This document shows positions 7,083-15,362 of a DNA stretch of 15,412 bases, in pieces. This DNA comes from Flavobacteriales bacterium (GTDB lineage: Bacteria > Bacteroidota > Bacteroidia > Flavobacteriales > BACL11). The DNA is taken from positions 20,201 through 35,612 of the forward strand of contig PAKE01000008.1 in NCBI GenBank assembly GCA_002710495.1, given 5' to 3'. The translations under genes and the position numbers were made by a program. Positions within the stretch are counted from its first letter, which is position 1. The number at the start of each line of letters is the position of its first letter. The notes under the pieces were generated by a model. That model searched no databases. It was not told the origin of the DNA and saw nothing but the letters and a program-made list of their open reading frames with translations.

Positions 7083-7865
7083 TTAATTTTGTTTATATCC
7101 TTTCATTATTCCTCTTCCTGAATTCCTTACAAATGAAGTTATTGTGTCTCTTTCGGGAGATGATTTTAGTTCTGTTTCTATTTTTATTATAGCCTGAGAG
7201 TTGTTGTTATTTTTCTGAAATAAGATTCTGTAAATATCCTGTATTTCAGTAATTTTTTCTTCTGTAAATCCTCTTCTTCTTAATCCGATAGAATTAATCC
7301 CTATAAAAGAAAGTGGTTCTCTTGCAGCTTTTACATACGGGGGGATATCTTTTCTAACTAAAGAACCACCAGAAATCATAGTGTGTTTTCCAATAGTAAC
7401 AAATTGATGTACTGATGAATTTCCTCCTAAGATTGCATAATCTCCAATAGTTACATGACCCCCAAGAGCTACTCCATTTACAATGACACAGTTATTTCCA
7501 ATTATGCAATCATGAGCAACATGAGAATAAGCCATTAATAAACAATTTTCTCCAATAATAGTTCTTCCTGTTACTGAAGTTCCTCTATTTACCGTAGCGC
7601 ATTCTCTTATTGTAGTATTATTTCTAATCTCCACAACAGAATCCTCTTCATTAAACTTTAAATCTTGTGGAATAGCGGAAATAACAGCCCCAGGAAAAAT
7701 TCTGCAGTTTTCTCCAATTCTAGCTCCCTCCATGATAGTTGCATTTGAACCTATCCAAGTTCCTTTTCCGATAATTACGTTGTTTTCTATCGTAACAAAA
7801 GGGTCTATTACAACACTCTTATCAATTTTTGATCCCGGATGTACATATGCTAATGGTTGATTCAT
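7083..7865 (-). CDS. lpxA: UDP-N-acetylglucosamine acyltransferase LpxA
   Basis: This 260-residue left-handed beta-helix enzyme performs the first step of lipid A synthesis, transfer of a 3-hydroxyacyl chain from ACP to the 3-OH of UDP-GlcNAc, in the cytosol. Hexapeptide repeats of the type [IV]G-x-x-x-x run from about residue 9 to 175. The catalytic histidine is H118 in SHVAHDC, aligned with H125 of E. coli. SSVHQFVTIGKH and the helical C-terminal block with GLRRRGF are typical of LpxA and separate it from LpxD. Length matches the family (255-265). It follows the lpxC-fabZ gene by three bases. Acyl-chain length preference cannot be read off safely. Confidence 0.96.
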   Translation of the reverse strand: MNQPLAYVHPGSKIDKSVVIDPFVTIENNVIIGKGTWIGSNATIMEGARIGENCRIFPGAVISAIPQDLKFNEEDSVVEIRNNTTIRECATVNRGTSVTGRTIIGENCLLMAYSHVAHDCIIGNNCVIVNGVALGGHVTIGDYAILGGNSSVHQFVTIGKHTMISGGSLVRKDIPPYVKAAREPLSFIGINSIGLRRRGFTEEKITEIQDIYRILFQKNNNNSQAIIKIETELKSSPERDTITSFVRNSGRGIMKGYKQN

Positions 7866-7868
7866 TAT

Positions 7869-9254
7869 TTATTTTTTTGATATTTGAGCTAAAAGATCTG
7901 CTTCTACAACAACTTTTCCATCTACAAATCCTTTACCATGCATATGACATAACCCTCTTCTGATTGGTGATATTAATTCTAATCTAAAAATAATAGTATC
8001 TCCTGGAATAACTTTTTGTTTAAACTTAGCATTGTCAATTTTCATGAAGTAAGTAAGGTAATTTTCGGGGTTTTCTACTGTACTTAAGATTAACACCCCT
8101 CCAACTTGAGCCATAGTTTCTAGTTGTAATACTCCAGGCATTACTGGAGAACCTGGAAAGTGTCCTTTAAAGTAATCTTCTTCCTTTTTAACAAATTTTG
8201 TTCCAATAATAAAGTCATCTCCTAAATCACGAACCTCATCTATAAATAAAAATGGATCTCTATGAGGTAAAATTTTTTTTATTTGTTCTTTGTTGTAAAG
8301 CGGTTTTTCGTCAAAATTAACAATTGGTGATGTAGTTTTCATATCCTTTATTATTATATCTTTTAACTTCTTTGCAAAATTAGTATTATGAGTATGTCCT
8401 GGTTTTGTGGCTGTTATTTTTCCTTTTATGCTAAAACCAACTAGCGATAAATCTCCAATAACATCTAATAATTTATGTCTGGATGCTTCATTTTCATATC
8501 TTAATTCTAAATTATCCAGTATTCCCTCTTCACTTACTTTAATTGTATCTTTGTCAAATTGTTTTGCTAAATTAGAAATCTTTGAAGTGTTTATATCATT
8601 TTCTACAACAACAATTGCATTATTAATGTCCCCACCCTTTATAAGGTTCTTCTCTAATAATTTTTCTAGCTCATGAAGAAAACAAAATGTTCTGGATGAA
8701 GCAATTTCTTTAGTAAAATCTGAAATGTTATTTAAGGTAGAATTCTGAACTCCAAGAGTTTGAGAATTATAGTCAATTGTAACATCTAATTGAAAGTTTT
8801 CTGAAGGTATTGCAATTATCTCACTCCCGGTCTCCTTGTCAAAATACCTTATCTCTTTATTTATTTTGTATATTTTTTTGTATGAGTTTTGCTCAACTAA
8901 ACCAACTTCAGATATCTTCTCTGAGAATTCTCTAGCGCTACCATCTAAAATAGGAATCTCTTCATTGTCAATTTCAATTATCAGGTTGTCAATATTGTTT
9001 CCTGAAATAGCTGCTAAAATATGTTCTACTGTTTTTACATGAATATCTTTAATGGCTAAGTTAGTACTTCTGTTAGTAGAAACAACAAAATTAATATCTG
9101 CTTTTATTTCAAAATCATCTTTATCTGTTCGGACAAAAACAATTCCTTTATTCTCTTTTGCGGGAATTAGAGTCATGTTGGCAAAAGACCCAGTATGTAT
9201 GCCTTTTCCAGAAAATTGAATAGAGTTTTTTATAGTTTTTTGTTTCTCCATCAT
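7869..9254 (-). CDS. lpxC/fabZ: Fused LpxC deacetylase and FabZ dehydratase
   Basis: This 461-residue protein joins two enzymes. Residues about 1-305 are LpxC, the zinc UDP-3-O-acyl-GlcNAc deacetylase and committed step of lipid A synthesis: E77 and H78 (KTVEHIL), H260 and D264 (RHKLLDVIGDLSL) as further zinc ligands, and H287 in the PGHTHN block. Residues about 318-461 are FabZ, the 3-hydroxyacyl-ACP dehydratase: ILPHRDPFLFIDEV (329-342), H365 in GHFPGSPVMPGVL and E379 in LETMAQ. Both active sites are intact. The fusion is a known feature of Bacteroidota. Its ATG overlaps the lpxD stop (ATGA); a second ATG follows directly, so the first Met is not certain. The fusion may balance lipid A against phospholipid acyl supply. 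Confidence 0.97.
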   Translation of the reverse strand: MMEKQKTIKNSIQFSGKGIHTGSFANMTLIPAKENKGIVFVRTDKDDFEIKADINFVVSTNRSTNLAIKDIHVKTVEHILAAISGNNIDNLIIEIDNEEIPILDGSAREFSEKISEVGLVEQNSYKKIYKINKEIRYFDKETGSEIIAIPSENFQLDVTIDYNSQTLGVQNSTLNNISDFTKEIASSRTFCFLHELEKLLEKNLIKGGDINNAIVVVENDINTSKISNLAKQFDKDTIKVSEEGILDNLELRYENEASRHKLLDVIGDLSLVGFSIKGKITATKPGHTHNTNFAKKLKDIIIKDMKTTSPIVNFDEKPLYNKEQIKKILPHRDPFLFIDEVRDLGDDFIIGTKFVKKEEDYFKGHFPGSPVMPGVLQLETMAQVGGVLILSTVENPENYLTYFMKIDNAKFKQKVIPGDTIIFRLELISPIRRGLCHMHGKGFVDGKVVVEADLLAQISKK

Positions 9255-10273
9255 TTTTGAAGTTGATTTTCAATTTTTTGAAGAGTTTCATACATTTTTG
9301 GTAATCTTTTAAAAATGATGTATGATCGTAAGAAGTCTTTTTGGTCGAATGCATATTGACCTTGAATTGTTTTTCCATCTTTTATATTTGAGGCAACTCC
9401 AGTATGTCCTGCTACTCTTACATTATCACCAATTTTAAGGTGTCCAGCAATTGCGGTAGAACCTCCAATCATGCAGTTTTTTCCTATCTTAGTGCTCCCT
9501 GCAACTGCTGTCAGTCCAGCAATTACCGTATTTCCTCCAATCTCAACATTATGTCCTATTTGTATCTGATTATCAAGTTTTACTCCTTTATTGATAATTG
9601 TAGAACCTAAAGTAGCTCTGTCAATTGTTGTGTTTGCTCCAATCTCAACAAAATTATGAGTGATAACATTTCCAATTTGTTGTATTTTTTTATAGTCACC
9701 TTCAGTGTTGTTAGCAAAACCAAAACCATCAGAACCAATAATTGCTCCTGCATGAATATAATTTTCCTCTCCAATTTCACAATTATTGTAAATTTTTACT
9801 CCAGAAAATAGTGTTGTATTGTTTTTTATAATCACATTATCTCCAATAAAACAATGAGGATGAATCTGTACATTATTCCCAATTATCACATTCTCTCCAA
9901 TAAGAACAAATGGAGCTATATAACAATCTTTCCCAATTTCTGCAGAATCAGATATGTGAGATTTCTCTGAAATCCCAGATTTCTTAGAAGAGGTTTTGTT
10001 ATATATATTCAGTAATTGTGAGAAAGCTATGTAGGAGTCTTCTACTCGTATTAAAGTAGAATCTACCTTGTCTTCAAGTTGTAAAGTGTTATTTACAATA
10101 ATTACGGATGCTTTACATGAATAAAGATAGGAATTGTATTTTGAATTAGAAAGAAAACATAAATCTCCATCTTTTCCTTCTTCTATCTTTGAGACAGAAC
10201 TAATTATTGCAGTTTCATCACCTTCAACAGTTCCTCCAAGAATATTTGATATTTCTTTAGCAGTGTAGTTCAT
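9251..10273 (-). CDS. lpxD: UDP-3-O-acylglucosamine N-acyltransferase LpxD
   Basis: This 340-residue enzyme catalyses the third lipid A step, N-acylation of UDP-3-O-acyl-glucosamine. Residues 1 to about 100 form the N-terminal uridine-binding domain (MNYTAKEISNILGGTVEGD, GDLCFLSN). A long left-handed beta-helix of hexapeptide repeats follows (about 106-310), and a C-terminal helix ends in RLPKMYETLQKIENQL. The catalytic histidine is H241 in IGHNVEIG, matching H239 of E. coli. GSDGFGFA (180-187) is a further LpxD marker. Length is usual. It is preceded by a 21-nt gap after the HD gene, the largest gap in the operon, and overlaps lpxC by four bases. Confidence 0.97.
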   Translation of the reverse strand: MNYTAKEISNILGGTVEGDETAIISSVSKIEEGKDGDLCFLSNSKYNSYLYSCKASVIIVNNTLQLEDKVDSTLIRVEDSYIAFSQLLNIYNKTSSKKSGISEKSHISDSAEIGKDCYIAPFVLIGENVIIGNNVQIHPHCFIGDNVIIKNNTTLFSGVKIYNNCEIGEENYIHAGAIIGSDGFGFANNTEGDYKKIQQIGNVITHNFVEIGANTTIDRATLGSTIINKGVKLDNQIQIGHNVEIGGNTVIAGLTAVAGSTKIGKNCMIGGSTAIAGHLKIGDNVRVAGHTGVASNIKDGKTIQGQYAFDQKDFLRSYIIFKRLPKMYETLQKIENQLQK

Positions 10274-10294
10274 GTTTGCAAATTTAATAAATTC

Positions 10295-11524
10295 TTAGAT
10301 TTTTGGATAACAAAGAAAATATTTGTTTACAGTTTTGCTAAGTGCGTCAATATTAAACTGGTCAGAAGCGTCAGTAATATCCTTTATTTCTCCATTTTTC
10401 ATTAGAATATTTATGTGAGTTTTATGGTATTGATATGCGTTATTACTTACCTTTCCTGTAAAAACTAAATAGTTTGTATCCTCAATAGATATATTGTATT
10501 TTTCCGAAACTTTTTGTTTTAGTTCGTTAATTTTATCTTCTGAAAATTTTTCGTTCTGAGTTTTTATTTTTAATGGTTTTCTATTTAATATTCTATCAGA
10601 AAGTGAAGAAAGAATAAAATCATCATGATTAGACCATTCTTTAATACAGGAATAAATATCATGATCGTCTAGTTTTGAGAAGCTCTCTAAAATAAAATCA
10701 TTTTTTTTAAAATGATCTATTGTGTAATTATTTTTTAAGAAGATCTTTAGTGATGAAGAGCTGAAAATATCCTCTCCATTTTGAATTAGTTGTTTTGCTC
10801 TTTTCAGAATTTTAATTAACGTGTTTTCTGCAGAAACTACTGTTTTATGCAAATAAACTTGCCAATACATCAGTCTTCTAGCAATGAGAAACTTCTCAAT
10901 TGAATAAATTCCTTTTTCCTCAATTACAAGCTGATCATTTACAACATTTAACATATTGATTATTCTTTCTGTGCCGATATTTCCTTCTGTAACTCCAGTG
11001 AAGAAACTGTCTCTTTTAAGGTAATCTAATCTGTCCATATCGAGTTGAGAGGATACTAATTGATGTAAGAATTTTTTTGAATGTTTATTATTAAAAATTT
11101 GCATAGCTAAACTTAGTTTTCCATCAAATTCCTTATTGAGTTTTTCCATAAATAATTTAGACAGATCTTCATGAGATATATTATTTGCTATACTGTTTTC
11201 TAATGCGTGAGAAAAAGGTCCATGACCAATATCGTGTAAAAGAATGGCAATCTTTAACGCTTCTTCTTCTTCAAAACTAATCTCATGTCCTTTATTTCTG
11301 ATCTGAAGAATTGCTTTTTCTATCAAAAACATACATCCTAAAGCATGATGAAAACGAGTATGATACGCTCCTGGATACACTAAATAAGATAGTCCTAATT
11401 GTGTAATTCTTCTTAATCTTTGAAAAAAAGGATGTTCTATTAAGTCAAAAACAATTCCTCTTTCTAAGGTAATAAAACCATAAATTGGATCGTTAATAAT
11501 CTTATTCTTTTTTGTTTCTTGCAT
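10295..11524 (-). CDS. HD-domain phosphohydrolase, SAMHD1/dGTPase-like
   Basis: This 409-residue protein starts MQETKKNKIINDPIYGFITL. It carries the metal-binding HD set: H60 (TRFHHALG), H97-D98 (LLHDIGHGPFSHALE), and D164 in QLDMDRLDYLKRD. The order and spacing match SAMHD1-like deoxynucleotide triphosphohydrolases, but such bacterial proteins are usually of unproven substrate. The C-terminal half (about 260-409) is rich in Lys, Asp and Ser, has no recognised domain and may regulate oligomerisation. It is the first gene of the minus-strand operon. A homologous gene sits upstream of lpxD in many flavobacteria, as far as I recall. Activity on dNTPs is an inference from the family. Confidence 0.88.
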   Translation of the reverse strand: MQETKKNKIINDPIYGFITLERGIVFDLIEHPFFQRLRRITQLGLSYLVYPGAYHTRFHHALGCMFLIEKAILQIRNKGHEISFEEEEALKIAILLHDIGHGPFSHALENSIANNISHEDLSKLFMEKLNKEFDGKLSLAMQIFNNKHSKKFLHQLVSSQLDMDRLDYLKRDSFFTGVTEGNIGTERIINMLNVVNDQLVIEEKGIYSIEKFLIARRLMYWQVYLHKTVVSAENTLIKILKRAKQLIQNGEDIFSSSSLKIFLKNNYTIDHFKKNDFILESFSKLDDHDIYSCIKEWSNHDDFILSSLSDRILNRKPLKIKTQNEKFSEDKINELKQKVSEKYNISIEDTNYLVFTGKVSNNAYQYHKTHINILMKNGEIKDITDASDQFNIDALSKTVNKYFLCYPKI

Positions 11525-11579
11525 TATAGGGCAAATAACGGATAATTTTTTGATTTTTGTAAAACTAAATATATAAAAG
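11525..11579. promoter_or_regulatory. Divergent promoter region between the lipid A/serine operon and porX
   Basis: Two operons start back to back across 55 bp, so both promoters should lie here or in the gene starts. On the plus strand GATTTTTG (11552-11559) differs at one base from the Bacteroidota -7 element TAnnTTTG and would give a leader of about 14 nt for porX. I find no good TTG at the matching -33 position. On the minus strand a TTATTTGC stretch close to the HD gene ATG is a weaker match. No clear operator palindrome is seen. Confidence 0.35.
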
Positions 11580-13130
11580 ATGATATCAATACTTTGGGTA
11601 GATGATGAAATTGAATTACTAAAACCTCACATCATATTTTTAGAAGAAAAAGGTTATGAAATTACTCCAGTAAATAGTGGAAATGAGGCTCTCGAATTTT
11701 TAGAAAAGAAGAATTTTGAACTAGTTTTTCTAGATGAAAACATGCCGGGACTTTCAGGATTAGAAACATTATCTTTAATAAAGAAGAAACAAGCAAATCT
11801 TTCTGTAATAATGATTACAAAAAATGAAGAGGAAAGTATTATGGAAGAGGCAATTGGTTCAAAAATTTCAGATTATTTGATAAAACCTGTAAATCCAAAT
11901 CAGATTTTGCTTTCCATAAAAAAGAATATAGATACAAGTAGATTGGTAGATGAAAAAACAACTCGTGATTATCAGATGGAATTTAGGAATATTAGTTTGT
12001 CTTTATCTTCATATTTAAATAAACATGAATGGAGAGAGATATTTAAAAAAATAACATATTGGGAGTTGGAATTAGAAAAATCAGGAGATAAAAGTATGGA
12101 AGATATTTTATCCATGCAGAAAACAGAAGCAAACACTCAATTTTTTAAGTTTATAAAGAATAATTATAAAAATTGGATAAATGGTGAGAATTCACCTTTA
12201 CTGTCTCATAATCTTGTAAGAAAAAAGGTAATACCTTTAATGGAAGATAGAATTCCAACTTATCTAATTATAATTGATAATTTGAGGTACGATCAATGGA
12301 AAATTATAGAACCAATAATTATTAAAGATTTTGATGTTGTAAAAGACGAGATGTATTATAGTATTCTGCCAACTTCAACTCAATATTCTAGAAATGCAAT
12401 TTTTGCTGGATTATTACCATCTGAAATACAAAAAAGATTTCCTGATAAATGGAAGAATGATGAGGATGAAGGAGGTAAAAACATGTTTGAAGAAGATTTC
12501 TTCTCAGATCAGCTACAAAGGTTAGGAAAAGGAGATGCAAAACATTCCTACACTAAAATTACAAACATTGATTTTGGAAGAAAAGTTGTAAATAGAATTC
12601 CGAATATGAAATCTAATGATATCAATGTGATTGTCTATAATTTCGTAGACATGCTCTCTCATGCTAGAACAGATATGAAAGTAATAAAAGAACTCGCTGA
12701 TGATGATGCTGCATATCGTTCGTTAACTGCTTCTTGGTTCGAACATTCTCCATTACTAGATATAATGAAACAAATTGCAAAACAAAATGCGAAAATTGTT
12801 ATAACTACCGACCATGGCACAATAAATGTAAATAAACCATCAAAAGTTATTGGTGACAGAAATGTAAATTCAAATTTAAGGTACAAACAAGGTAAAAATC
12901 TGAGTTATAAGGAAGATGATGTTTTGACTATAAACAGACCAGAAGAATATTTTTTACCCAAACAAAATGTAAGTTCAAAATATATTTTTGCAAAAGAGGA
13001 TATGTATTTTGTATATCAAAATAATTATAACCAGTTTGTAAATTTGTATAAAAACACTTATCAACATGGAGGGATTTCTTTAGAAGAAATGTTAATTCCG
13101 GTAGTAACCTTAAAAACGAAACAAGAATAA
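11580..13130 (+). CDS. porX: PorX-like T9SS response regulator with PglZ/alkaline phosphatase-like effector domain
   Basis: This 516-residue two-domain regulator has a receiver domain at 1 to about 118: acidic pocket D8-D9, phospho-acceptor D52 (FLDENMPG), T80 and K102 (LIKPVN). A helical linker (about 120-215) leads to a PglZ/alkaline phosphatase superfamily domain. Candidate metal ligands are all present: D233 (IIDNLRYDQ), the LPTSTQYSRN segment with the nucleophile threonine (264-272), D357 and H361 (VDMLSHAR), D411-H412 (TDHG) and H496 (YQHGGISLEEM). This architecture is that of PorX, which with the kinase PorY controls type IX secretion in Porphyromonas gingivalis and has phosphodiesterase activity on nucleotide substrates. 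No kinase is adjacent. The TAA stop overlaps the tsaE ATG by one base, so the genes are coupled. Confidence 0.92.
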   Translation: MISILWVDDEIELLKPHIIFLEEKGYEITPVNSGNEALEFLEKKNFELVFLDENMPGLSGLETLSLIKKKQANLSVIMITKNEEESIMEEAIGSKISDYLIKPVNPNQILLSIKKNIDTSRLVDEKTTRDYQMEFRNISLSLSSYLNKHEWREIFKKITYWELELEKSGDKSMEDILSMQKTEANTQFFKFIKNNYKNWINGENSPLLSHNLVRKKVIPLMEDRIPTYLIIIDNLRYDQWKIIEPIIIKDFDVVKDEMYYSILPTSTQYSRNAIFAGLLPSEIQKRFPDKWKNDEDEGGKNMFEEDFFSDQLQRLGKGDAKHSYTKITNIDFGRKVVNRIPNMKSNDINVIVYNFVDMLSHARTDMKVIKELADDDAAYRSLTASWFEHSPLLDIMKQIAKQNAKIVITTDHGTINVNKPSKVIGDRNVNSNLRYKQGKNLSYKEDDVLTINRPEEYFLPKQNVSSKYIFAKEDMYFVYQNNYNQFVNLYKNTYQHGGISLEEMLIPVVTLKTKQE

Positions 13131-13540
13131 TGAAAATTGTTGTAAATTGCGTTTCGGAATTAGAACTTGCTGCTACTTCTTTATTAGAGTTAATAAATGA
13201 TAACAACATTATCTGTTTTTATGGAGAAATGGGTGTCGGAAAAACAACTTTCATTAAAGAAATTTGTAAAAAGTTAGGAGTTGAAGATACGGTAAGTAGT
13301 CCTACTTTCTCTATAATAAATGAGTATCTGACTGAAAATAATGAGTCCGTTTATCATTTTGATTTTTATAGAATAGAAAAAGAAGAAGAAGCATTTGACA
13401 TTGGGTATGAAGAATATTTTTATCAAGGTAATTTATGCTTGATTGAATGGCCTGAAAAGATATCTTTGATAATTCCTGAAAATATTATAAAAGTTCAGAT
13501 CACAAGAAGTGATGAACAAAGAATAATTGAAATTATTTAA
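13130..13540 (+). CDS. tsaE: tRNA threonylcarbamoyladenosine synthesis ATPase TsaE
   Basis: This 136-residue P-loop ATPase works with TsaB and TsaD to make t6A at position 37 of ANN-reading tRNAs. It shows Walker A GEMGVGKTT (32-40, K38), the SSPTFSIINEY block (56-66), HFDFYRIE with the conserved aspartate D78, and LIEWPEK with E106 and W107. Length is normal for the family (130-160). Its ATG shares one base with the porX stop (TAATG), and alanine dehydrogenase begins two bases after its stop. TsaB and TsaD are not in the window. Confidence 0.96.
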   Translation: MKIVVNCVSELELAATSLLELINDNNIICFYGEMGVGKTTFIKEICKKLGVEDTVSSPTFSIINEYLTENNESVYHFDFYRIEKEEEAFDIGYEEYFYQGNLCLIEWPEKISLIIPENIIKVQITRSDEQRIIEII

Positions 13541-13542
13541 TT

Positions 13543-14748
13543 ATGAAAAAAGAAAATATTTATGGTAGTTTTGGGATTCTTCCAAAAGAGGAAATGTTGG
13601 AGGCAAAACAAAACTTTCAGAAGTTAACAATTGGAATTCCTAAAGAAACTTCATTCCAAGAGAATAGAATCTCTCTATCACCAGATTCGGTATCATTATT
13701 AACTCATAATGGGCATAAAATTATTATTGAAAATAATGCAGGGGACGGAGCTAATTTCTCTGATAAAGAATATTCTGATGCAGGAGCAGAAATTGTTTTC
13801 TCGAAAGAAGAGGTATATGAGTCAGATGTAATTGTAAAAATAGAGCCTCCTACAAAACAAGAATTAAAATTATTGAAAAAAGGACAACAACTAATTTCTG
13901 CTATTCAGTTGCATACTAGAGATAAAGACTATTTTAATGAACTAATAAAGAAAGATATTACATCAGTTGCAATAGAACATATTATGGACAAAGAAGGAAA
14001 ATTACCTATACTTAGAAGTATGGGTGAAATAGCAGGAAATACGTCTATATTAATCGCCTCAGAATATCTTAGCAATGTAAATTTAGGTAAAGGATTAATG
14101 TTGGGAGGTATAGCTGGGCTTTCTCCTACAGATGTTGTAATTATTGGATCTGGAACTGTAGGTGAGTATGCTTGTAGAACAGCACTAGGATTGGGTTGTA
14201 ATGTCAAAGTTTTTGATTCCTCTTTTTCTAGATTAAGACGATTACATCAGTATATGCAAAGAAATGTAAGTACCTCACTGATACAACCAAAAAGTTTAAG
14301 TAAAGCACTTAAAAGAGCAGATGTTGTGATAGGAGCTTTACGTTCTGGAGATGGGAGAACTCCCTGTGTTGTAAGCGAGACAATGGTAAAAGACATGAAA
14401 GAAGGATCTGTTATTGTAGATGTTAGTATAGATCATGGAGGTTGCTTTGAAACATCTGAAGTAACTACACATAAAAAACCAATTTTTAATAAGCACGGGA
14501 TAGTTCATTATTGTGTCCCGAATATTGCTTCAAGAGTTGCTCGTACTTCTTCTTTTGCTATTTGTAATGTTATTTCTCAGATCCTATTAAAAATGGGGGA
14601 AGAAGGAGGTGTTAAAAACCTCATGAAGAAAGATGAAGCAATAAGAAATGGAGTGTACACTTTTAAAGGTATGATGACAAATAAAACGTTAAGTAAGATG
14701 TTTAATTTTCCTTACAAAGATTTAGATTTAATAATTACAGCTATTTAG
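13543..14748 (+). CDS. ald: Alanine dehydrogenase (NAD-dependent)
   Basis: This 401-residue enzyme of the alanine dehydrogenase/PNT family catalyses reversible oxidative deamination of L-alanine to pyruvate, NH4+ and NADH. Residues 1 to about 28 are an N-terminal extension before the usual start motif IGIPKETSFQENRISLSPD (30-48). K99 (VKIEPP) and H124 (QLHTRD) align with the pyruvate-binding lysine and histidine of the Mycobacterium enzyme. The NAD fold shows VVIIGSGTVGEYACR (198-212), and the catalytic aspartate is D297 in VSIDHGG. The C-terminal CVPNIASRVARTSSFA block is also typical. The extended N-terminus (KKENIYGSFGILPKEEML) is common to Bacteroidota versions as I recall. Transhydrogenase alpha subunit is the alternative, but no beta subunit follows and the AlaDH blocks fit better. 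Confidence 0.93.
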   Translation: MKKENIYGSFGILPKEEMLEAKQNFQKLTIGIPKETSFQENRISLSPDSVSLLTHNGHKIIIENNAGDGANFSDKEYSDAGAEIVFSKEEVYESDVIVKIEPPTKQELKLLKKGQQLISAIQLHTRDKDYFNELIKKDITSVAIEHIMDKEGKLPILRSMGEIAGNTSILIASEYLSNVNLGKGLMLGGIAGLSPTDVVIIGSGTVGEYACRTALGLGCNVKVFDSSFSRLRRLHQYMQRNVSTSLIQPKSLSKALKRADVVIGALRSGDGRTPCVVSETMVKDMKEGSVIVDVSIDHGGCFETSEVTTHKKPIFNKHGIVHYCVPNIASRVARTSSFAICNVISQILLKMGEEGGVKNLMKKDEAIRNGVYTFKGMMTNKTLSKMFNFPYKDLDLIITAI

Positions 14749-14752
14749 AAAT

Positions 14753-15362
14753 ATGTTAAGAAGATTGATGGTTTTCGGAATTGGAGCTATTATCAGTATA
14801 CTTATTCTTTCTATTGGAAATAATAGGGTTAGGGATACTTTTATTGCATATGCTGATTCTTATAATTTGGACAAAAGAGTGATTCGTCAATTTGAGCTTG
14901 CAGATTATAAGATTTATAGAGATTCAGATACACTATCTTATGAAGAAGTTGATACATCTTTTTCTGCAAACAACTTATTAAATCCAGATATAAAAGACAT
15001 GTTGAAAGTAGATTCTTTTTTGAAGAATGCTTGGGTTAATCGTAAAATGAGCGATAGAGAATCTTATCCACAGATATTTGTTTTAGATAATGTTGTAGGT
15101 AATCAAAACCAAAGGTTACATTGTCGTTATTATGATATGGAGAAACGAGAAAAAACTCGTTATGATGAGTTAGAAAAGAAATGGGTTACTGAATTAAAAA
15201 GAGTTTCCATAGTTGATTATATAAAACTTGAAAAAGACATTCCTATATCGTCAAGATCCTATGTTAGTTATCTTTACGTATTAGGAATATTTTTATTAAT
15301 AATGATTCCTGTCATATTTTTCTGCAGAAGATTAATAAGAAAAATAGGATTAAAAGATGAGT
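14753..15362 (+). CDS. Unrecognised two-helix membrane protein, 3' end unreliable or missing
   Basis: Residues 1-203 are supported. The N-terminus MLRRLMVFGIGAIISILILS gives one membrane helix (about 5-21). A polar domain of about 145 residues follows, probably periplasmic, with many Asp, Lys and Tyr and a single cysteine (HCRYYDME). A second helix (about 172-190) ends in the basic stretch CRRLIRKIGLK. I do not recognise the family. The N-terminal part (NLDKRVIRQFE) faintly recalls the short DUF4258-type membrane proteins that follow ald in some flavobacteria, a low-confidence analogy. It starts four bases after ald. In the given sequence the frame closes at 15385, but the last seven residues come from the second copy of a 50-bp repeat in a shifted frame and are probably artefactual, so the gene is treated as partial from 15362 on. 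Confidence 0.65.

Larger units (their letters stand above)
1282..11524 (-). other. Eleven-gene operon: HD hydrolase, lipid A, EF-P, serine, DUF1015, PLP housekeeping, MeaB-type GTPase
   Basis: All eleven genes read on the minus strand. The largest gap is 21 nt (between the HD gene and lpxD). Elsewhere the spacing is 3, 2, 2 and 1 nt, then a 1-nt overlap (TAATG, serA/DUF1015), then 0, 4 and 0 nt; lpxD overlaps lpxC by 4 nt (ATGA). No terminator-like hairpin is visible inside. This arrangement strongly implies co-transcription and, at the overlaps, translational coupling. The promoter is expected in the 55-bp divergent region at 11525-11579. Internal promoters within coding sequence cannot be excluded. 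Confidence 0.7.
11580..15362 (+). other. Four-gene operon: porX, tsaE, alanine dehydrogenase, membrane protein
   Basis: All genes read on the plus strand with a 1-nt overlap (porX/tsaE, TAATG), a 2-nt gap (tsaE/ald) and a 4-nt gap (ald/membrane protein), so co-transcription from the divergent region is likely. Functions are unrelated at first sight: secretion control, tRNA modification and amino-acid catabolism. The porX-tsaE-ald order recurs in flavobacteria as far as I remember. The end of the operon lies beyond the window. Confidence 0.6.

Noticed and set aside
7869..9254. LpxC-FabZ as a novel fusion
   Set aside because: This fusion is a known feature of Bacteroidota, with both active sites intact.
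9148..9378. Minus-strand open frame across the lpxD/lpxC junction
   Set aside because: It lies inside two well-supported genes in another frame and its translation (Lys/Phe-rich) looks like out-of-frame AT-rich sequence.
7083..10273. Hexapeptide repeat coding in lpxA and lpxD as a possible DNA repeat array
   Set aside because: The periodicity is at protein level (left-handed beta-helix); the DNA units are not conserved enough to be a repeat or CRISPR-like array.
12659..13209. Two minus-strand open frames antisense to porX and the start of tsaE
   Set aside because: Both lie opposite conserved catalytic blocks of PorX and TsaE and show no recognisable features.
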